A DNA stretch of 48,791 nucleotides from Acidimicrobiales bacterium (GCA_035316325.1 DATHJB010000147.1:1-48791); one strand, 5' to 3'; positions 17,185 through 25,257 are shown, counted from the stretch's first letter. The notes: generated by a model from the letters alone, not told the origin. Made by a program: numbers and translations.

Positions 17185-18150
17185 TCAGGGGACGCGGAGC
17201 AGGCGGCGGGCCAGGCTGCGGACCTCCTTGCGGAGCTGCGGCGGGTGGATGATCTCGAAGCCGAACGGGAGCGAGGCCAGGTAGCGGGCGATCCAGTCGA
17301 GGTCGTCGGCGCCGGTGCGCAGCAGGGTGCCGCCCTCGGCGGGCTCGAGCTGCCCGGCCAACGGGCTCACCGACTCGGCGGCGACGTCCGGCTCGACCAG
17401 GAGCAGCACCTCGGCCTGCCACTCGTAGCCCGCGACCGCGATGCCCTCGGTGACCATGCCGGCCGCGTCGGGCTCCTCGCTGCGGACGAAGCGGTGGCCG
17501 GTGAGCTCCGGGTCGCGCAGGCGGTCGACCCGGAACGTGCGCCAGGCCTGGCGGTCGAGGTCGTAGGCGACCAGGTACCAGCGGCGGTTGGTGCTCACCA
17601 GCCGGAAGGGCTCGACGCGGCGGGCGGTGACGTTGTCGGAGCGGTCGGTGTAGCCGAAGCGCAGGCGCTCGGGGAGGCGGCAGCCCTGGGCCAGGGTGAG
17701 CAGCACGTCGGGGCTGACGCCGGGGTTGGGGCCGCGGTTGGCGTTGCCGATGAGGAGGGTGGTGCCGGCCAGCGACTGGACCCGCTCGCGCAGGCGGGCG
17801 GGGAGCATCTGCTCGAGCTTGGCCAGCGCGGCGACCGCTGCGTCCTCGGAGCCGCCGAGGTTGCCGGTGGCGGCCGCCCGGAGGCCGGTGGCGACGGCGA
17901 CGGCCTCGTCGTCGGTGAGCAGCAGGGGCGGCAGCTCGCCACCCGAGCCGAGCTGGTAGCCGCCGAGGGGACCGGGGTCGGCTTCGACGGGATAGCCCAG
18001 CTCACGCAGGCGGGTGACGTCGCGGCGGACGGTGCGCGGGGTGACCCGGAGGCGCTCGGCGAGCTCCTCCGCGGTCCACCGGGGTCGGGACTGGAGCAGC
18101 GACAGCAGCTCCAGCAGCCGCCCCGACGAGGAAACTTTCACGTCTGTCAT
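17185..18150 (-). CDS. WYL-domain transcriptional regulator (HTH + WYL)
   Basis: About 321 residues. The N-terminal winged helix RWTAEELAERLRVTPRTVRRD is of DeoR/HTH_11 type. It is followed by ADPGPLGGYQLG and a helical middle region. The WYL domain has FRLVSTNRRWYLVAYDLDRQAWRTFRVDRL split over the expected strand pair, then a WYL C-terminal extension ending in a helix rich in Arg. Such regulators sense nucleic-acid or small-molecule ligands and often control DNA repair or defence genes. Its position directly upstream of LigD-Pol on the same strand makes a repair link plausible but unproven. It is divergent from the small ORF at 18204. Confidence 0.88.
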   Translation of the reverse strand: MTDVKVSSSGRLLELLSLLQSRPRWTAEELAERLRVTPRTVRRDVTRLRELGYPVEADPGPLGGYQLGSGGELPPLLLTDDEAVAVATGLRAAATGNLGGSEDAAVAALAKLEQMLPARLRERVQSLAGTTLLIGNANRGPNPGVSPDVLLTLAQGCRLPERLRFGYTDRSDNVTARRVEPFRLVSTNRRWYLVAYDLDRQAWRTFRVDRLRDPELTGHRFVRSEEPDAAGMVTEGIAVAGYEWQAEVLLLVEPDVAAESVSPLAGQLEPAEGGTLLRTGADDLDWIARYLASLPFGFEIIHPPQLRKEVRSLARRLLRVP

Positions 18151-18203
18151 TTATCCAGGAGATGCGGACCGTTCCTGTCCTCATCATTCCGTACCGTGAC
18201 CTC

Positions 18204-18386
18204 ATGATCAACCGCATGACGGAACACCCGATGGAGCACTACCTCGCCGAAGAGCGCCGTCAGGAGATGATGGCCGCGGCCGCCCGCAGCCGGCTGGCCA
18301 CGGGGGTGCGCGACCACCGCACGCGCCGGTTGCGGCGTCTCGCCAGCGGCTGGGTCAGCCGTGTCCTGCCGGGTCGGCCGTCGTGA
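18204..18386 (+). CDS. Small basic hypothetical protein (60 residues)
   Basis: The sequence has an acidic start (MTEHPMEHYLAEERRQEMM) and a basic end (RDHRTRRLRRLASGWVSRVL). I do not recognise a family. Small proteins with this Glu/Arg pattern and terminal amphipathic Trp helix are common in actinobacteria. Support for ATG 18204 is TACCGT at 18192-18197, a good -10 placed 6 nt upstream, the same geometry as the MerR and thioredoxin genes here. ATG 18216 is an alternative. The last 32 bp overlap the 3' end of the convergent acyl-CoA ligase. It might be a chance ORF. Confidence 0.45.
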   Translation: MINRMTEHPMEHYLAEERRQEMMAAAARSRLATGVRDHRTRRLRRLASGWVSRVLPGRPS

Positions 18387-19890
18387 CCTGGCCGCCGGCT
18401 CGGTCACCGGCCAGGGCGGAGCGACGCACCTTCCCGGCGTCGTCCCGCACGGGTTCGGAGGTGAGCTCCCATGAGCGCGGCTGCTTGTAGCGCACCAGCC
18501 GCTCGGCCAGGTGCGCACGCAGCTCCTCCTCGCCGGCATCGCCCACCAGGTGCACCACCGCGTGCACCACCTGGCCCAGGTCGTCGTCCGGCAGGCCGAT
18601 CACGGCGCACGACTCCACCGCGGGATGCTCGAGCAGGGCACCCTCCACCTCGGCCGGGTACACGTTGGCTCCGCCGGAGAGGATCAGGTCCTTGCGGCGG
18701 TCGGTGAGGTAGACGAACCCCTCGTCGTCCATCCGGCCCATGTCGCCGATCGACTCCCAGCTGCCGCGGCGCTCGGTTTCGGCGCCGATGTAGCGGTAGG
18801 TGGAGCTGCCGCCCTTGGTCCGCATGTAGATCTCGCCGACCTCGCCAGCGGGGAGCGCCTCGCCATCGGGGCCGAGGACCACCATCTCGCCGGTCACGGG
18901 CTTGCCCACCGACCCGGGGTGCTCCAGCCACTGGGTGCCGTCGATGACCGTCGCCGCCTGTGCCTCGGTGCCGCCGTACAGCTCGAACAGCTTCTCGGGG
19001 CCGATCAGGTCGATCCACGCCCGCTTGAGCCACTCGGGACAGGGCGCGGCCATGTGCCACACGCGGCGGAGCGAGCCGAGGTCGTAGGTCCGGCCGCCGG
19101 TCTGCTCGGCAGCCTCGATCGTCCGGAGGATGCGGCTCATCATCGTGGGCACCAGGTTCACGATGTCGACCCGGTGGCGTTCGATCGCGTCGAGCGCGGC
19201 GGTGGCGTCGAAGCGGGGCAGGAGGACCACGTGCTGGCCGGCCAACACGCCGAGCGACGCGAACAGGAACGGGGCGTTGTGGTAGAGCGGCCCGGGCACC
19301 AGCTGGCCCTTGCCGGCGGCGATGCCGAACAGCTGGAGCGCCAGGTGGTCGAAGCGGCCGGGCTGGCCGGCCACGATCAGCTTGGGGCGTCCGGTGCTGC
19401 CGCCGGAGGTCGGGGCCTTCCACGACGGCGAGACCACCTCGTCGAGCGGCGTGGCGTCGATGCCCGGGTCGGGGACGAAGCCGGTCGGGATGCAGACCCG
19501 CTCGCCGTGCTCACCGTGCTCGCCCGGCTCGATGCCGACCACGATGCGGCTGTCGGCCAGCTCGACGATGGCCTGGCGCTCCCGCAGCGGCAGCTTCGAC
19601 GACACCGGCTGCGGGATGGCCCCGAGCTTCCACGTCGCCAGGGCGGCGGCCACGAAGTCGGCGCTGTTGCCGAGGGCGATGGTCACCATGTCGCCCTGCG
19701 TCACGCCGTGCTGCTGGTACACCCGCGCCAGCCGGTTGGCCCAGGCCTCCATGTCGGCCCGCGTCACGGTCGTCCCGTCGCAGGTGACGATCGGTGCCGC
19801 CGGCGCCTGCTCGGCGAGCCACGTCATGACGCTGCCGAGCGGCATCCCCGCCGGCGCCAGCTCGTCGCCGGGCTCCTCGGTCGCCGTCAT
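18355..19890 (-). CDS. AMP-dependent acyl-CoA synthetase/ligase (class I adenylate-forming)
   Basis: About 511 residues, the usual length. Motifs in order: adenylation P-loop-like TSGGSTGRPKLIV, PLYHNAPFLF, VNLVPTMMSRI, FELYGGTEAQAATVI, GEIYMRTKGG, SIGDMGRMDDEGFVYLTDRR and DLILSGGANVYPAEVEGAL. A C-terminal AGKVRRSAL supplies the lysine position of the hinge domain, written GKV instead of GKI. It activates a carboxylic acid to its CoA thioester. The neighbours (SDR, beta-hydroxyacid dehydrogenase, malyl-CoA-lyase-like proteins) suggest an acid-catabolic or carbon-assimilation setting. It is divergent from the SDR gene across 142 bp. Confidence 0.9.
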   Translation of the reverse strand: MTATEEPGDELAPAGMPLGSVMTWLAEQAPAAPIVTCDGTTVTRADMEAWANRLARVYQQHGVTQGDMVTIALGNSADFVAAALATWKLGAIPQPVSSKLPLRERQAIVELADSRIVVGIEPGEHGEHGERVCIPTGFVPDPGIDATPLDEVVSPSWKAPTSGGSTGRPKLIVAGQPGRFDHLALQLFGIAAGKGQLVPGPLYHNAPFLFASLGVLAGQHVVLLPRFDATAALDAIERHRVDIVNLVPTMMSRILRTIEAAEQTGGRTYDLGSLRRVWHMAAPCPEWLKRAWIDLIGPEKLFELYGGTEAQAATVIDGTQWLEHPGSVGKPVTGEMVVLGPDGEALPAGEVGEIYMRTKGGSSTYRYIGAETERRGSWESIGDMGRMDDEGFVYLTDRRKDLILSGGANVYPAEVEGALLEHPAVESCAVIGLPDDDLGQVVHAVVHLVGDAGEEELRAHLAERLVRYKQPRSWELTSEPVRDDAGKVRRSALAGDRAGGQVTTADPAGHG

Positions 19891-20032
19891 GCCTCGACCG
19901 ACCTGTGGTTGGTCGTCGCTCCCAAGGTCGCCCCCCGTGTCTCGTCCGGTCGGTTGCGGCTGCGAGGCTACCGGCGCCGTGGCTCGGGCGACTCGGGCGA
20001 CCTGGGCGGCGGGGCAGTACTGTCCGGCAGCG

Positions 20033-20824
20033 ATGAGTCGACGGCACGCGGTGGTGACCGGGGCGTCGTCGGGGATCGGGGAGGCGACGGCCCGGGCGCT
20101 CGCAGGAGCGGGGCACCCTGTGGTGCTCGGGGCGAGACGGCTCGAGCGGTGCGAGCAGGTGGCCGAGGAGATCCGGGAGGCCGGGGGCAGCGCCCTCGCC
20201 GTGCGGCTCGACGTGGGCGACGCCGACTCCGTCGCCGCGTTCGTCACCCGGGCCGCGGCGTTCGGTCCGATCGACGTCCTGGTGTCGAACGCCGGCGACG
20301 TGCTCGCCAGCAACGCCGCCGAGACCGCGCCCGACGACTTCGCCGCCCAGCTGTCGGTGAACCTGCTGGCCGCCCAGCGGCTGGTGTCGCTGGTGGTGCC
20401 GAAGATGATCGAGCGGCAGCGGGGCGACGTGGTGTTCGTGACCTCCGACGTGACCCGCGTCCCCCGGCCCCGGATGGCGTCGTACGTCACCTCGAAGTGG
20501 GGCCTCGAGGGCCTGGCCCGGGCGCTGCAGCTGGAGCTGGAGGGCACCGGCGTGCGGGCGTCGATCGTCCGGCCCGGGCCGACCGCCAGCGAGCAGGGCT
20601 GGACCTGGTCGGAGGAGACCATCGAGGTCGTGCTGAAGGAGTGGAAGCGCCACGGCCTGCTGCGCCACGGTGGCTACCTGTCGCCGGAGGGCGTGGCCGG
20701 TGCGGTGCTGGCGGTGGTGTCGGCGCCGCGGGGGACGCACCTCACCCTGGTGGAGGTCGAACCCGAGGCACCCCTGCGTGACCGGCCCGAATGGCGCCCG
20801 CCGCCCGGCTACAGGCAATCCTGA
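20033..20824 (+). CDS. Short-chain dehydrogenase/reductase (SDR)
   Basis: About 263 residues. The Rossmann motif TGASSGIG is at residues 9-16, then LDVGDADSV, the NAG motif in VSNAGDV, and the active-site pair Y-x-x-x-K as SYVTSKWGLEGLA. The Ser of the triad lies in VTSDVTRV. RxxR-like basic residues after the second strand (GARRLER) favour NADP(H). The substrate is unknown. TACTGT (20018-20023) lies 9 nt before ATG 20033 and could be a -10, since no Shine-Dalgarno is obvious. The next gene follows at 25 bp in the same direction, so both probably form an operon. Confidence 0.9.
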   Translation: MSRRHAVVTGASSGIGEATARALAGAGHPVVLGARRLERCEQVAEEIREAGGSALAVRLDVGDADSVAAFVTRAAAFGPIDVLVSNAGDVLASNAAETAPDDFAAQLSVNLLAAQRLVSLVVPKMIERQRGDVVFVTSDVTRVPRPRMASYVTSKWGLEGLARALQLELEGTGVRASIVRPGPTASEQGWTWSEETIEVVLKEWKRHGLLRHGGYLSPEGVAGAVLAVVSAPRGTHLTLVEVEPEAPLRDRPEWRPPPGYRQS

Positions 20825-20849
20825 ACGAGACCGCTGGGAGGCACGTCGG

Positions 20850-21644
20850 ATGGGGACCACGGACGTGGTGGGGTTCGTCGGGTTGGGGCAGATGGGCTCG
20901 CCGATGGCGAGCCACCTCGTGTCGTGGCCGGGCGGGCTGGTGGTGTGCGACGCCCGGGCCGAGGCCCGCGACATCCTCGCCGACCGCGGCGCCCAGGTGG
21001 CCCGGACGCCCGCCGACGTGGCCGGGCTCGCCGACGTCGTCTCCGTGATGGTGCTCGACGACGAGCAGGTGAAGGAGGTCGTGCTCGGGCCCGACGGGAT
21101 CCTCGCCGCCCGCCGGGAAGGTCTGGTCATCGGCCTGCACTCCACGATCCACCCCACCACCGCCGAGCGGCTGGCGGAGCTGTGCGGGCCCCGCGGGGTC
21201 GCCGTGGTCGACGCCCCGGTGAGCGGTGGATCCGTCGGTGCTCGTGAAGGGCGGCTGGCGGTGATGGTCGGCGGCGACGACGAGGCCGTCGAGCGCTGCC
21301 GGGGACCGTTCGGGATGTGGGCGGAGCTGTTCGTCCACACCGGGCCGGTGGGGTCGGGCACCCGGGCCAAGCTGGCCGGCGACCTCGTCCACCACGTGTC
21401 GCGGGCGGCGGTGGTCGAGGCCCAGCGGCTGGCGGCGGCAGCCGGGATCTCGCTGGACGACCTGGTCCGGGTGGTCCGCCACAGCGACGCGATCACGTCC
21501 TGGCACGACACGACCGCCCACGGGCGCGACGTGGGGACCCAGGACCTGCTGCTGGTGCTGAAGGTGGGCCACGAGCTCGGCGTCGACCTGCCGCTCGCCC
21601 GTGTCGCCCTCGACGGCCTCGCCGCCGACCCGCCCCGGAGCTAG
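20850..21644 (+). CDS. NAD(P)-dependent beta-hydroxyacid dehydrogenase (3-hydroxyisobutyrate dehydrogenase-like)
   Basis: About 264 residues, slightly short for the family (about 290). The N-terminal Rossmann fold shows VGFVGLGQMGSPMASHL, the substrate-binding segment VVDAPVSGGSVGAREGRLAVMVGG and the catalytic Lys region GSGTRAKLAGDLVHH. The usual K-x-x-x-N reads K-L-A-G-D, so the conserved Asn is replaced by Asp. This may alter the substrate but keeps the Lys. GGGAGG lies about 8 nt before ATG 20850. It overlaps the convergent HpcH/CitE-like gene by 4 bp. Downstream of the SDR gene, likely co-transcribed. Confidence 0.87.
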   Translation: MGTTDVVGFVGLGQMGSPMASHLVSWPGGLVVCDARAEARDILADRGAQVARTPADVAGLADVVSVMVLDDEQVKEVVLGPDGILAARREGLVIGLHSTIHPTTAERLAELCGPRGVAVVDAPVSGGSVGAREGRLAVMVGGDDEAVERCRGPFGMWAELFVHTGPVGSGTRAKLAGDLVHHVSRAAVVEAQRLAAAAGISLDDLVRVVRHSDAITSWHDTTAHGRDVGTQDLLLVLKVGHELGVDLPLARVALDGLAADPPRS

Positions 21645-22531
21645 CCCGGCGACAGCTCCGCGATGGCGGCGGCGAGCGCCAGGGTGCGGCGGGCCTGGTC
21701 GACGTGCATGTTCTCGACCATGCGGCCGTCGACGGTGACGACGCCGCGGCCCTCGGCGGTGGCGGTCTCGAAGGCGTCGATGATGCGCTGCGACCGCTCG
21801 ACGTCGTCGGGCGCGGGGGCGAACACCCGGTTGCACGGCTCGACCTGCGACGGGTGGATCAGCGTCTTGCCGTCGAAGCCCAGGTCGCGGCCCTGGACGC
21901 ACTCGGCCTCGAACCCCTCGGGGTCCTTGATGTCGTTGTAGACGCCGTCGAGGATCACCTTGCCGGTGGCGCGGGCGGCCAGGAGGCACAGCCCGAGGCC
22001 CGTCAGCAGCGGCCCCCGTCCGGGGACGTGCGCCGCCTGCAGCTCCTTGGCGAGGTCGTTGGTGCCCATCACCAGCACCGACACCCGCTCGGAGGCCGCG
22101 GCGACCGCCTCGGCGTGCAGCATGGCGACGGGCGTCTCCAGCATCGCCCAGATGCGGGTGTGGTCCGGGGCGCCCCCGGCCTCCAGGGCCTTCTCGATGG
22201 CGTGGACGGCGTCGGCCGAGTCGACCTTGGGCACCACCACGGCGGCCGGCCCTGCCGACGCGATGGCCCGCAGGTCGTCGTCGTGCCACGGCGTGCCGAT
22301 GCCGTTGGCCCGGATCGTGACCTCGCGGTGGCCGTAGCGGCCCGACGTGGCCGCCTCGCACACCCGGTCGCGGGCCTCGGCCTTGGCGTCGGGGGCGACG
22401 GCGTCCTCCAGGTCGAGGATCAGGGCGTCGGCCGGCAACCCGGCGGCCTTCTCGAGCGCCCGCTCGTTGGCGCCCGGCATGTAGAGCACCGACCGTCGGG
22501 GCCGGAGGCTGTCGTCGTCGTACCCACCCAT
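21641..22531 (-). CDS. HpcH/HpaI aldolase family, CitE-like CoA-ester lyase (second of a tandem pair)
   Basis: About 296 residues. Motifs of CitE/malyl-CoA-lyase proteins: RRSVLYMPGANERALEKA, ALILDLEDAVAPDAKAEAR, VTIRANGIGTPW, VVVPKVDSAD, RIWAMLETPVAML with the Mg-binding Glu, SVLVMGTNDLAKEL with the Asp, and GFDGKTLIHPSQVEPCNRVF. The family cleaves, condenses or hydrolyses beta-hydroxyacyl-CoA thioesters such as malyl-CoA or citramalyl-CoA. It follows the gene at 22537 with 5 bp between stop and start, and its GAGGAGG site lies inside the upstream coding end, so translation is coupled. A thioesterase (Mcl2-like) role beside the Mcl1-like partner is an inference. Confidence 0.87.
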   Translation of the reverse strand: MGGYDDDSLRPRRSVLYMPGANERALEKAAGLPADALILDLEDAVAPDAKAEARDRVCEAATSGRYGHREVTIRANGIGTPWHDDDLRAIASAGPAAVVVPKVDSADAVHAIEKALEAGGAPDHTRIWAMLETPVAMLHAEAVAAASERVSVLVMGTNDLAKELQAAHVPGRGPLLTGLGLCLLAARATGKVILDGVYNDIKDPEGFEAECVQGRDLGFDGKTLIHPSQVEPCNRVFAPAPDDVERSQRIIDAFETATAEGRGVVTVDGRMVENMHVDQARRTLALAAAIAELSPG

Positions 22532-22536
22532 CGCGC

Positions 22537-23607
22537 TCAGTCCTCCTCGATCGCCTTGTAGGCGGCGGCCAGCTCGGGATCCTTGGTGGCGAGGGCGTCG
22601 GCCAGCTCGACCATCACCTTGCACTGCTTCACGGAGGCGTCGTCCTCCATCTTCCCGTCGAGCATGATCGCCCCGGTGCCGTCGCCCATGGCGGCGATCA
22701 CCCGGCGGGCGTGGCGCACCTCCTCGGGCGGCGGCGAGAACACCCGGCGGGCGATGTCGATCTGCACCGGGTGCAGGCTCCACGCCCCGACGCAGCCGAG
22801 CAGGAAGGCGTTGCGGAACTGGTCCTCGCAGGCGACGACGTCCTTGATGTCGCCGAAGGGCCCGTAGAACGGGAGGATGCCGTTGGCGGCGCAGGCGTCG
22901 ACCATGCGGGCGATCGTGTAGTGCCAGAGGTCCTGCTGGAAGACGGCCCGGGGCGCCTCGACGGCGGCCTCGTCGTTGCCGGTCGGGTCCTCCCGCACCA
23001 GGTAGCCGGGGTGGCCGCCGCCGACCCGGGTGGTCTTCATGCGGCGGCTGGCGGCCAGGTCGGCCGGCCCCAGCGACAGGCCCTGCATGCGGGGGCTGGC
23101 CGCGCAGATCTCCTCGACGTTGGCCACGCCCCGGGCGGTCTCCAGCAGGGCGTGCAGCAGGATCGGCCGCTCCAGGCCCGCCTTGGCCTCCAGCTGGGCG
23201 ACGAGGCGGTCGACGTAGTGGATGTCCTCGGCGCCCTCGACCTTGGGGATCATGACGACGTCGAGCTTGTCGCCGATCGCCGGCACGAGCCGAAGCAGGT
23301 CGTCGAGGCCCCAGGGCGAGTCGAGCGAGTTCACCCGGGTCCAGAACTGGGTGTCGCCGAAGTCGTTCTCCTGGCCGACGCGGACCAGGCCCTCGCGGGC
23401 GGCCTCCTTGTTGTCCGCCGGGATGGCGTCCTCGAGGTTCCCGAGCAGGATGTCGACCTTCTCGGCCATCTGCGGGACCCGGGCGGCGAGCTTCTCGTTG
23501 CTCGGGTCGAAGAAGTGGATCATCCTCGACGGGCCGAAGGGGATCTCCCGGAGGGGGGCGGGCGCACCGACGGCCAACGGGCGGAAGAAGTCCTTGGGCG
23601 AGCGCAT
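22537..23607 (-). CDS. Malyl-CoA lyase-like protein (Mcl1 type, HpcH/HpaI aldolase family)
   Basis: About 356 residues, longer than the downstream paralog. Landmarks: [132 protein letters not shown] and [18 protein letters not shown]. This order and the [10 protein letters not shown] block resemble L-malyl-CoA/beta-methylmalyl-CoA lyases of the ethylmalonyl-CoA pathway and the 3-hydroxypropionate cycle. The reaction would be reversible cleavage to glyoxylate plus an acyl-CoA. The rest of such a pathway is not in this window. It is the first gene of a two-gene operon, divergent from trpS. Confidence 0.85.
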   Translation of the reverse strand: MRSPKDFFRPLAVGAPAPLREIPFGPSRMIHFFDPSNEKLAARVPQMAEKVDILLGNLEDAIPADNKEAAREGLVRVGQENDFGDTQFWTRVNSLDSPWGLDDLLRLVPAIGDKLDVVMIPKVEGAEDIHYVDRLVAQLEAKAGLERPILLHALLETARGVANVEEICAASPRMQGLSLGPADLAASRRMKTTRVGGGHPGYLVREDPTGNDEAAVEAPRAVFQQDLWHYTIARMVDACAANGILPFYGPFGDIKDVVACEDQFRNAFLLGCVGAWSLHPVQIDIARRVFSPPPEEVRHARRVIAAMGDGTGAIMLDGKMEDDASVKQCKVMVELADALATKDPELAAAYKAIEED

Positions 23608-23687
23608 GGCGACACAGTAGGTAGCGACATCGCCGTCAGCAGAAATCGTCCTGCGACCACGGCCGGATCGGGCACGATGGGGGCTCC

Positions 23688-24680
23688 ATGAGCGACACCC
23701 CGAGGCCTCGCATCTTCTCCGGCATCAAGCCCACCGGCCACGTGCACCTGGGCAACTACCTGGGGGCGCTGAAGCACTGGGCCCGTGAGCAGCACAACGC
23801 CGACGCGCTGTACTGCGTGGTCGACCTGCACGCCCTCACCGTCGAGCACGACCCGGCCGAGCTGCGGGACCAGACCCGCGAGCTGTGCGCCGTGCTGCTC
23901 GCCGTCGGCCTCGACCCCGCCGTGTGCACCCTGTTCGTGCAGAGCCACGTGCCCGAGCACACCGAGCTGAGCTGGCTGATGGAGTGCACCGCGTCGTTCG
24001 GGGAGATGCAGCGGATGGTGCAGTTCAAGGACAAGTCGGAGGGCCGCACGTCGGTGCGGGTGGGCCTGCTGACCTACCCGGCGCTCATGGCGGCCGACAT
24101 CCTGCTGTACCGGACCACCCACGTCCCGGTGGGCGACGACCAGCGCCAGCACCTGGAGCTCAGCCGCACCCTGGCCCAGCGCTTCAACCACAACTACGGC
24201 GACACGTTCACCGTGCCCGAGGCCGTGGTGCCCCCGATCGGCGCCCGGCTGATGGACCTGCAGAACCCCGCGGGGAAGATGGGCAAGTCGTCGGACTCGC
24301 CCCAGGGCACGATCTACCTGCTCGACGACGCCGCCACGGTGAAGCGCAAGGTGATGCGGGCGGTCACCGACACCGACAACGAGGTGCGCTACGACGTCGC
24401 CGCCAAGCCGGGAGTGTCGAACCTGCTGTCGATGCTGTCGGCCTGCACCGACGCGAGGCCGCCCGAGGAGCTCGCCGAGCGCTACACGCAGTACGGCCCG
24501 CTGAAGGGCGACACGGTCGAGGCGGTCAACGCCCTGCTCGACCCCATCCGCACCCGCTACGCCGAGCTGGAGGCCGACCCCGGCTACGTCGAGAAGCGCT
24601 ACCAGGAGGGCGCCGACAAGGCCCGCGCCCTGGCGGCCTCGACCCTGGCGGCCGCCAAGCACGCCATCGGGCTCACCTAG
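23688..24680 (+). CDS. trpS: Tryptophanyl-tRNA synthetase
   Basis: About 330 residues, the expected bacterial length. The HIGH-type signature reads [14 protein letters not shown] near residue 11, and the KMSKS loop reads [16 protein letters not shown] near residue 198. Other landmarks are [46 protein letters not shown] and [16 protein letters not shown], which bind Trp and ATP. The enzyme charges tRNA-Trp in the cytoplasm. No T-box or other leader structure was seen in the 80 bp upstream gap shared with the divergent lyase operon. Two long hairpins follow the gene (24695-24813). Confidence 0.97.
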   Translation: MSDTPRPRIFSGIKPTGHVHLGNYLGALKHWAREQHNADALYCVVDLHALTVEHDPAELRDQTRELCAVLLAVGLDPAVCTLFVQSHVPEHTELSWLMECTASFGEMQRMVQFKDKSEGRTSVRVGLLTYPALMAADILLYRTTHVPVGDDQRQHLELSRTLAQRFNHNYGDTFTVPEAVVPPIGARLMDLQNPAGKMGKSSDSPQGTIYLLDDAATVKRKVMRAVTDTDNEVRYDVAAKPGVSNLLSMLSACTDARPPEELAERYTQYGPLKGDTVEAVNALLDPIRTRYAELEADPGYVEKRYQEGADKARALAASTLAAAKHAIGLT

Positions 24681-24694
24681 GCCGTCACTCGCCG

Positions 24695-24743
24695 GAAATT
24701 GCGTTCGTCGGCCCGCTCCAGGCGGGTTTTCGAACGCAATTTC
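24695..24743. repeat. Inverted repeat 1 downstream of trpS (13-bp arms, 23-nt spacer)
   Basis: GAAATTGCGTTCG at 24695-24707 is exactly complementary to CGAACGCAATTTC at 24731-24743. Inside the 23-nt spacer a second stem, CCCGC/GCGGG (24712-24716 and 24722-24726), is followed by TTTT. The arms are more AT-rich than the surroundings. It may act as the trpS terminator, but the split stem is unusual. See the matching element at 24765. Confidence 0.8.
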
Positions 24744-24764
24744 GGTGAAGGGTGCCCGAACGCG

Positions 24765-24813
24765 CCTCGATCCACCCGTCGGTGTCGGCGAGGAGACCGT
24801 GGGTGGATCGAGG
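24765..24813. repeat. Inverted repeat 2 downstream of trpS (13-bp arms, 23-nt spacer)
   Basis: CCTCGATCCACCC at 24765-24777 is exactly complementary to GGGTGGATCGAGG at 24801-24813. Arm length (13) and spacer length (23) are identical to the first element, yet the sequences are unrelated. An inner CGGT/ACCG pairing extends the structure. The two elements are 21 nt apart. The rest of the 201-bp gap (24814-24881) shows no gene. Confidence 0.8.
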
Positions 24814-24881
24814 TCTGGCAGCGATCACGAGCGAGGCCGTCGAGGCCGGACGCGAGCGCTGTCGTTCGCTGAGGACGACTG

Positions 24882-25133
24882 CTACTGCGGTAGGTCCAGG
24901 GTGGGATCTTCGTCTTCGTCGGACATGTTCTCGACCGCGTTCTTCGCGGAGTCCTGGGCCGAGTCGACCTTGTCCTCGAACTTGTGGCCGGTCACCTTGT
25001 CGACCGCATCGCCACCGGTGTCGATGGCACCGTCGACCTTGTCCTCGTGCTTCCCGACCAGGTCGCCCGCCTTGTCCTTGAGCTCGCCCGCCATGTCTTT
25101 GGCCTTGTCGAAGATGCTCTGGCCTTCGCTCAT
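24882..25133 (-). CDS. MT0933-like antitoxin / CsbD-like stress protein
   Basis: About 83 residues, highly charged and without hydrophobic segments. SIFDKAKDMAGELKDKAGDL followed by GKHEDKVDGAIDTGGDAVDK and TGHKFEDKVDSAQDSAKNAV matches the MT0933_antitox family (mycobacterial Rv0909) and overlaps in style with CsbD-like general stress proteins. Rv0909 is annotated as the antitoxin of Rv0910, a START/SRPBCC-type toxin. No such partner lies next to this gene, so a solitary stress role is equally possible. AAAGGGAA lies upstream of ATG 25133. A sigma-F/B-like promoter is proposed at 25230-25256, giving a leader of about 90 nt. Confidence 0.8.
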   Translation of the reverse strand: MSEGQSIFDKAKDMAGELKDKAGDLVGKHEDKVDGAIDTGGDAVDKVTGHKFEDKVDSAQDSAKNAVENMSDEDEDPTLDLPQ

Positions 25134-25177
25134 CTGGGTGTTCCCTTTCTGCTCATCTCGGCGCCCGCCAGGGCTCC

Positions 25178-25209
25178 CGCAGATCGGTACGCGTTCCCAC
25201 GCAGATCGG
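25178..25209. repeat. Direct repeat of CGCAGATCGG, 22 bp apart, in the leader of the MT0933-like gene
   Basis: CGCAGATCGG occurs at 25178-25187 and again at 25200-25209, a start-to-start distance of 22 bp, or two helical turns. Both copies lie between the proposed sigma-F-like promoter and ATG 25133, so they would be in the 5' untranslated region or act as an operator below the promoter. Confidence 0.6.
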
Positions 25210-25229
25210 AGGCAGGGGTGCCACCTCGC

Positions 25230-25256
25230 GTACCCGTCCGCCCCCGTGCGGCAAAC
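25230..25256 (-). promoter_or_regulatory. Sigma-F/sigma-B-type promoter of the MT0933-like gene
   Basis: On the minus strand GTTT (25256-25253) and GGGTAC (25235-25230) are 17 nt apart. This fits the GTTT-N15-17-GGGTA pattern of mycobacterial sigma-F and streptomycete sigma-B promoters. It lies directly beyond the stop of the response regulator gene (25258) and points at the stress-type gene starting at 25133. Confidence 0.5.
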
Positions 25257-25257
25257 G

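Noticed and set aside
18511..20781. 756-codon open frame antisense to the acyl-CoA ligase
   Set aside because: The ligase frame has all adenylate-forming motifs; the antisense frame has none and is His/Gly/Arg-rich.
23608..23687. T-box or leader peptide upstream of trpS
   Set aside because: The gap is only 80 bp, shared with a divergent operon, and has no T-box core, Trp-codon run or antiterminator stems.
24695..24813. tRNA gene or integron attC site in the gap after trpS
   Set aside because: No tRNA arms or CCA-adjacent acceptor stem, and no integrase or attC core; only the two simple inverted repeats are supported.
24882..25133. Toxin-antitoxin module around the MT0933-like gene
   Set aside because: Neighbours are trpS and a response regulator; no toxin-like ORF adjoins it.
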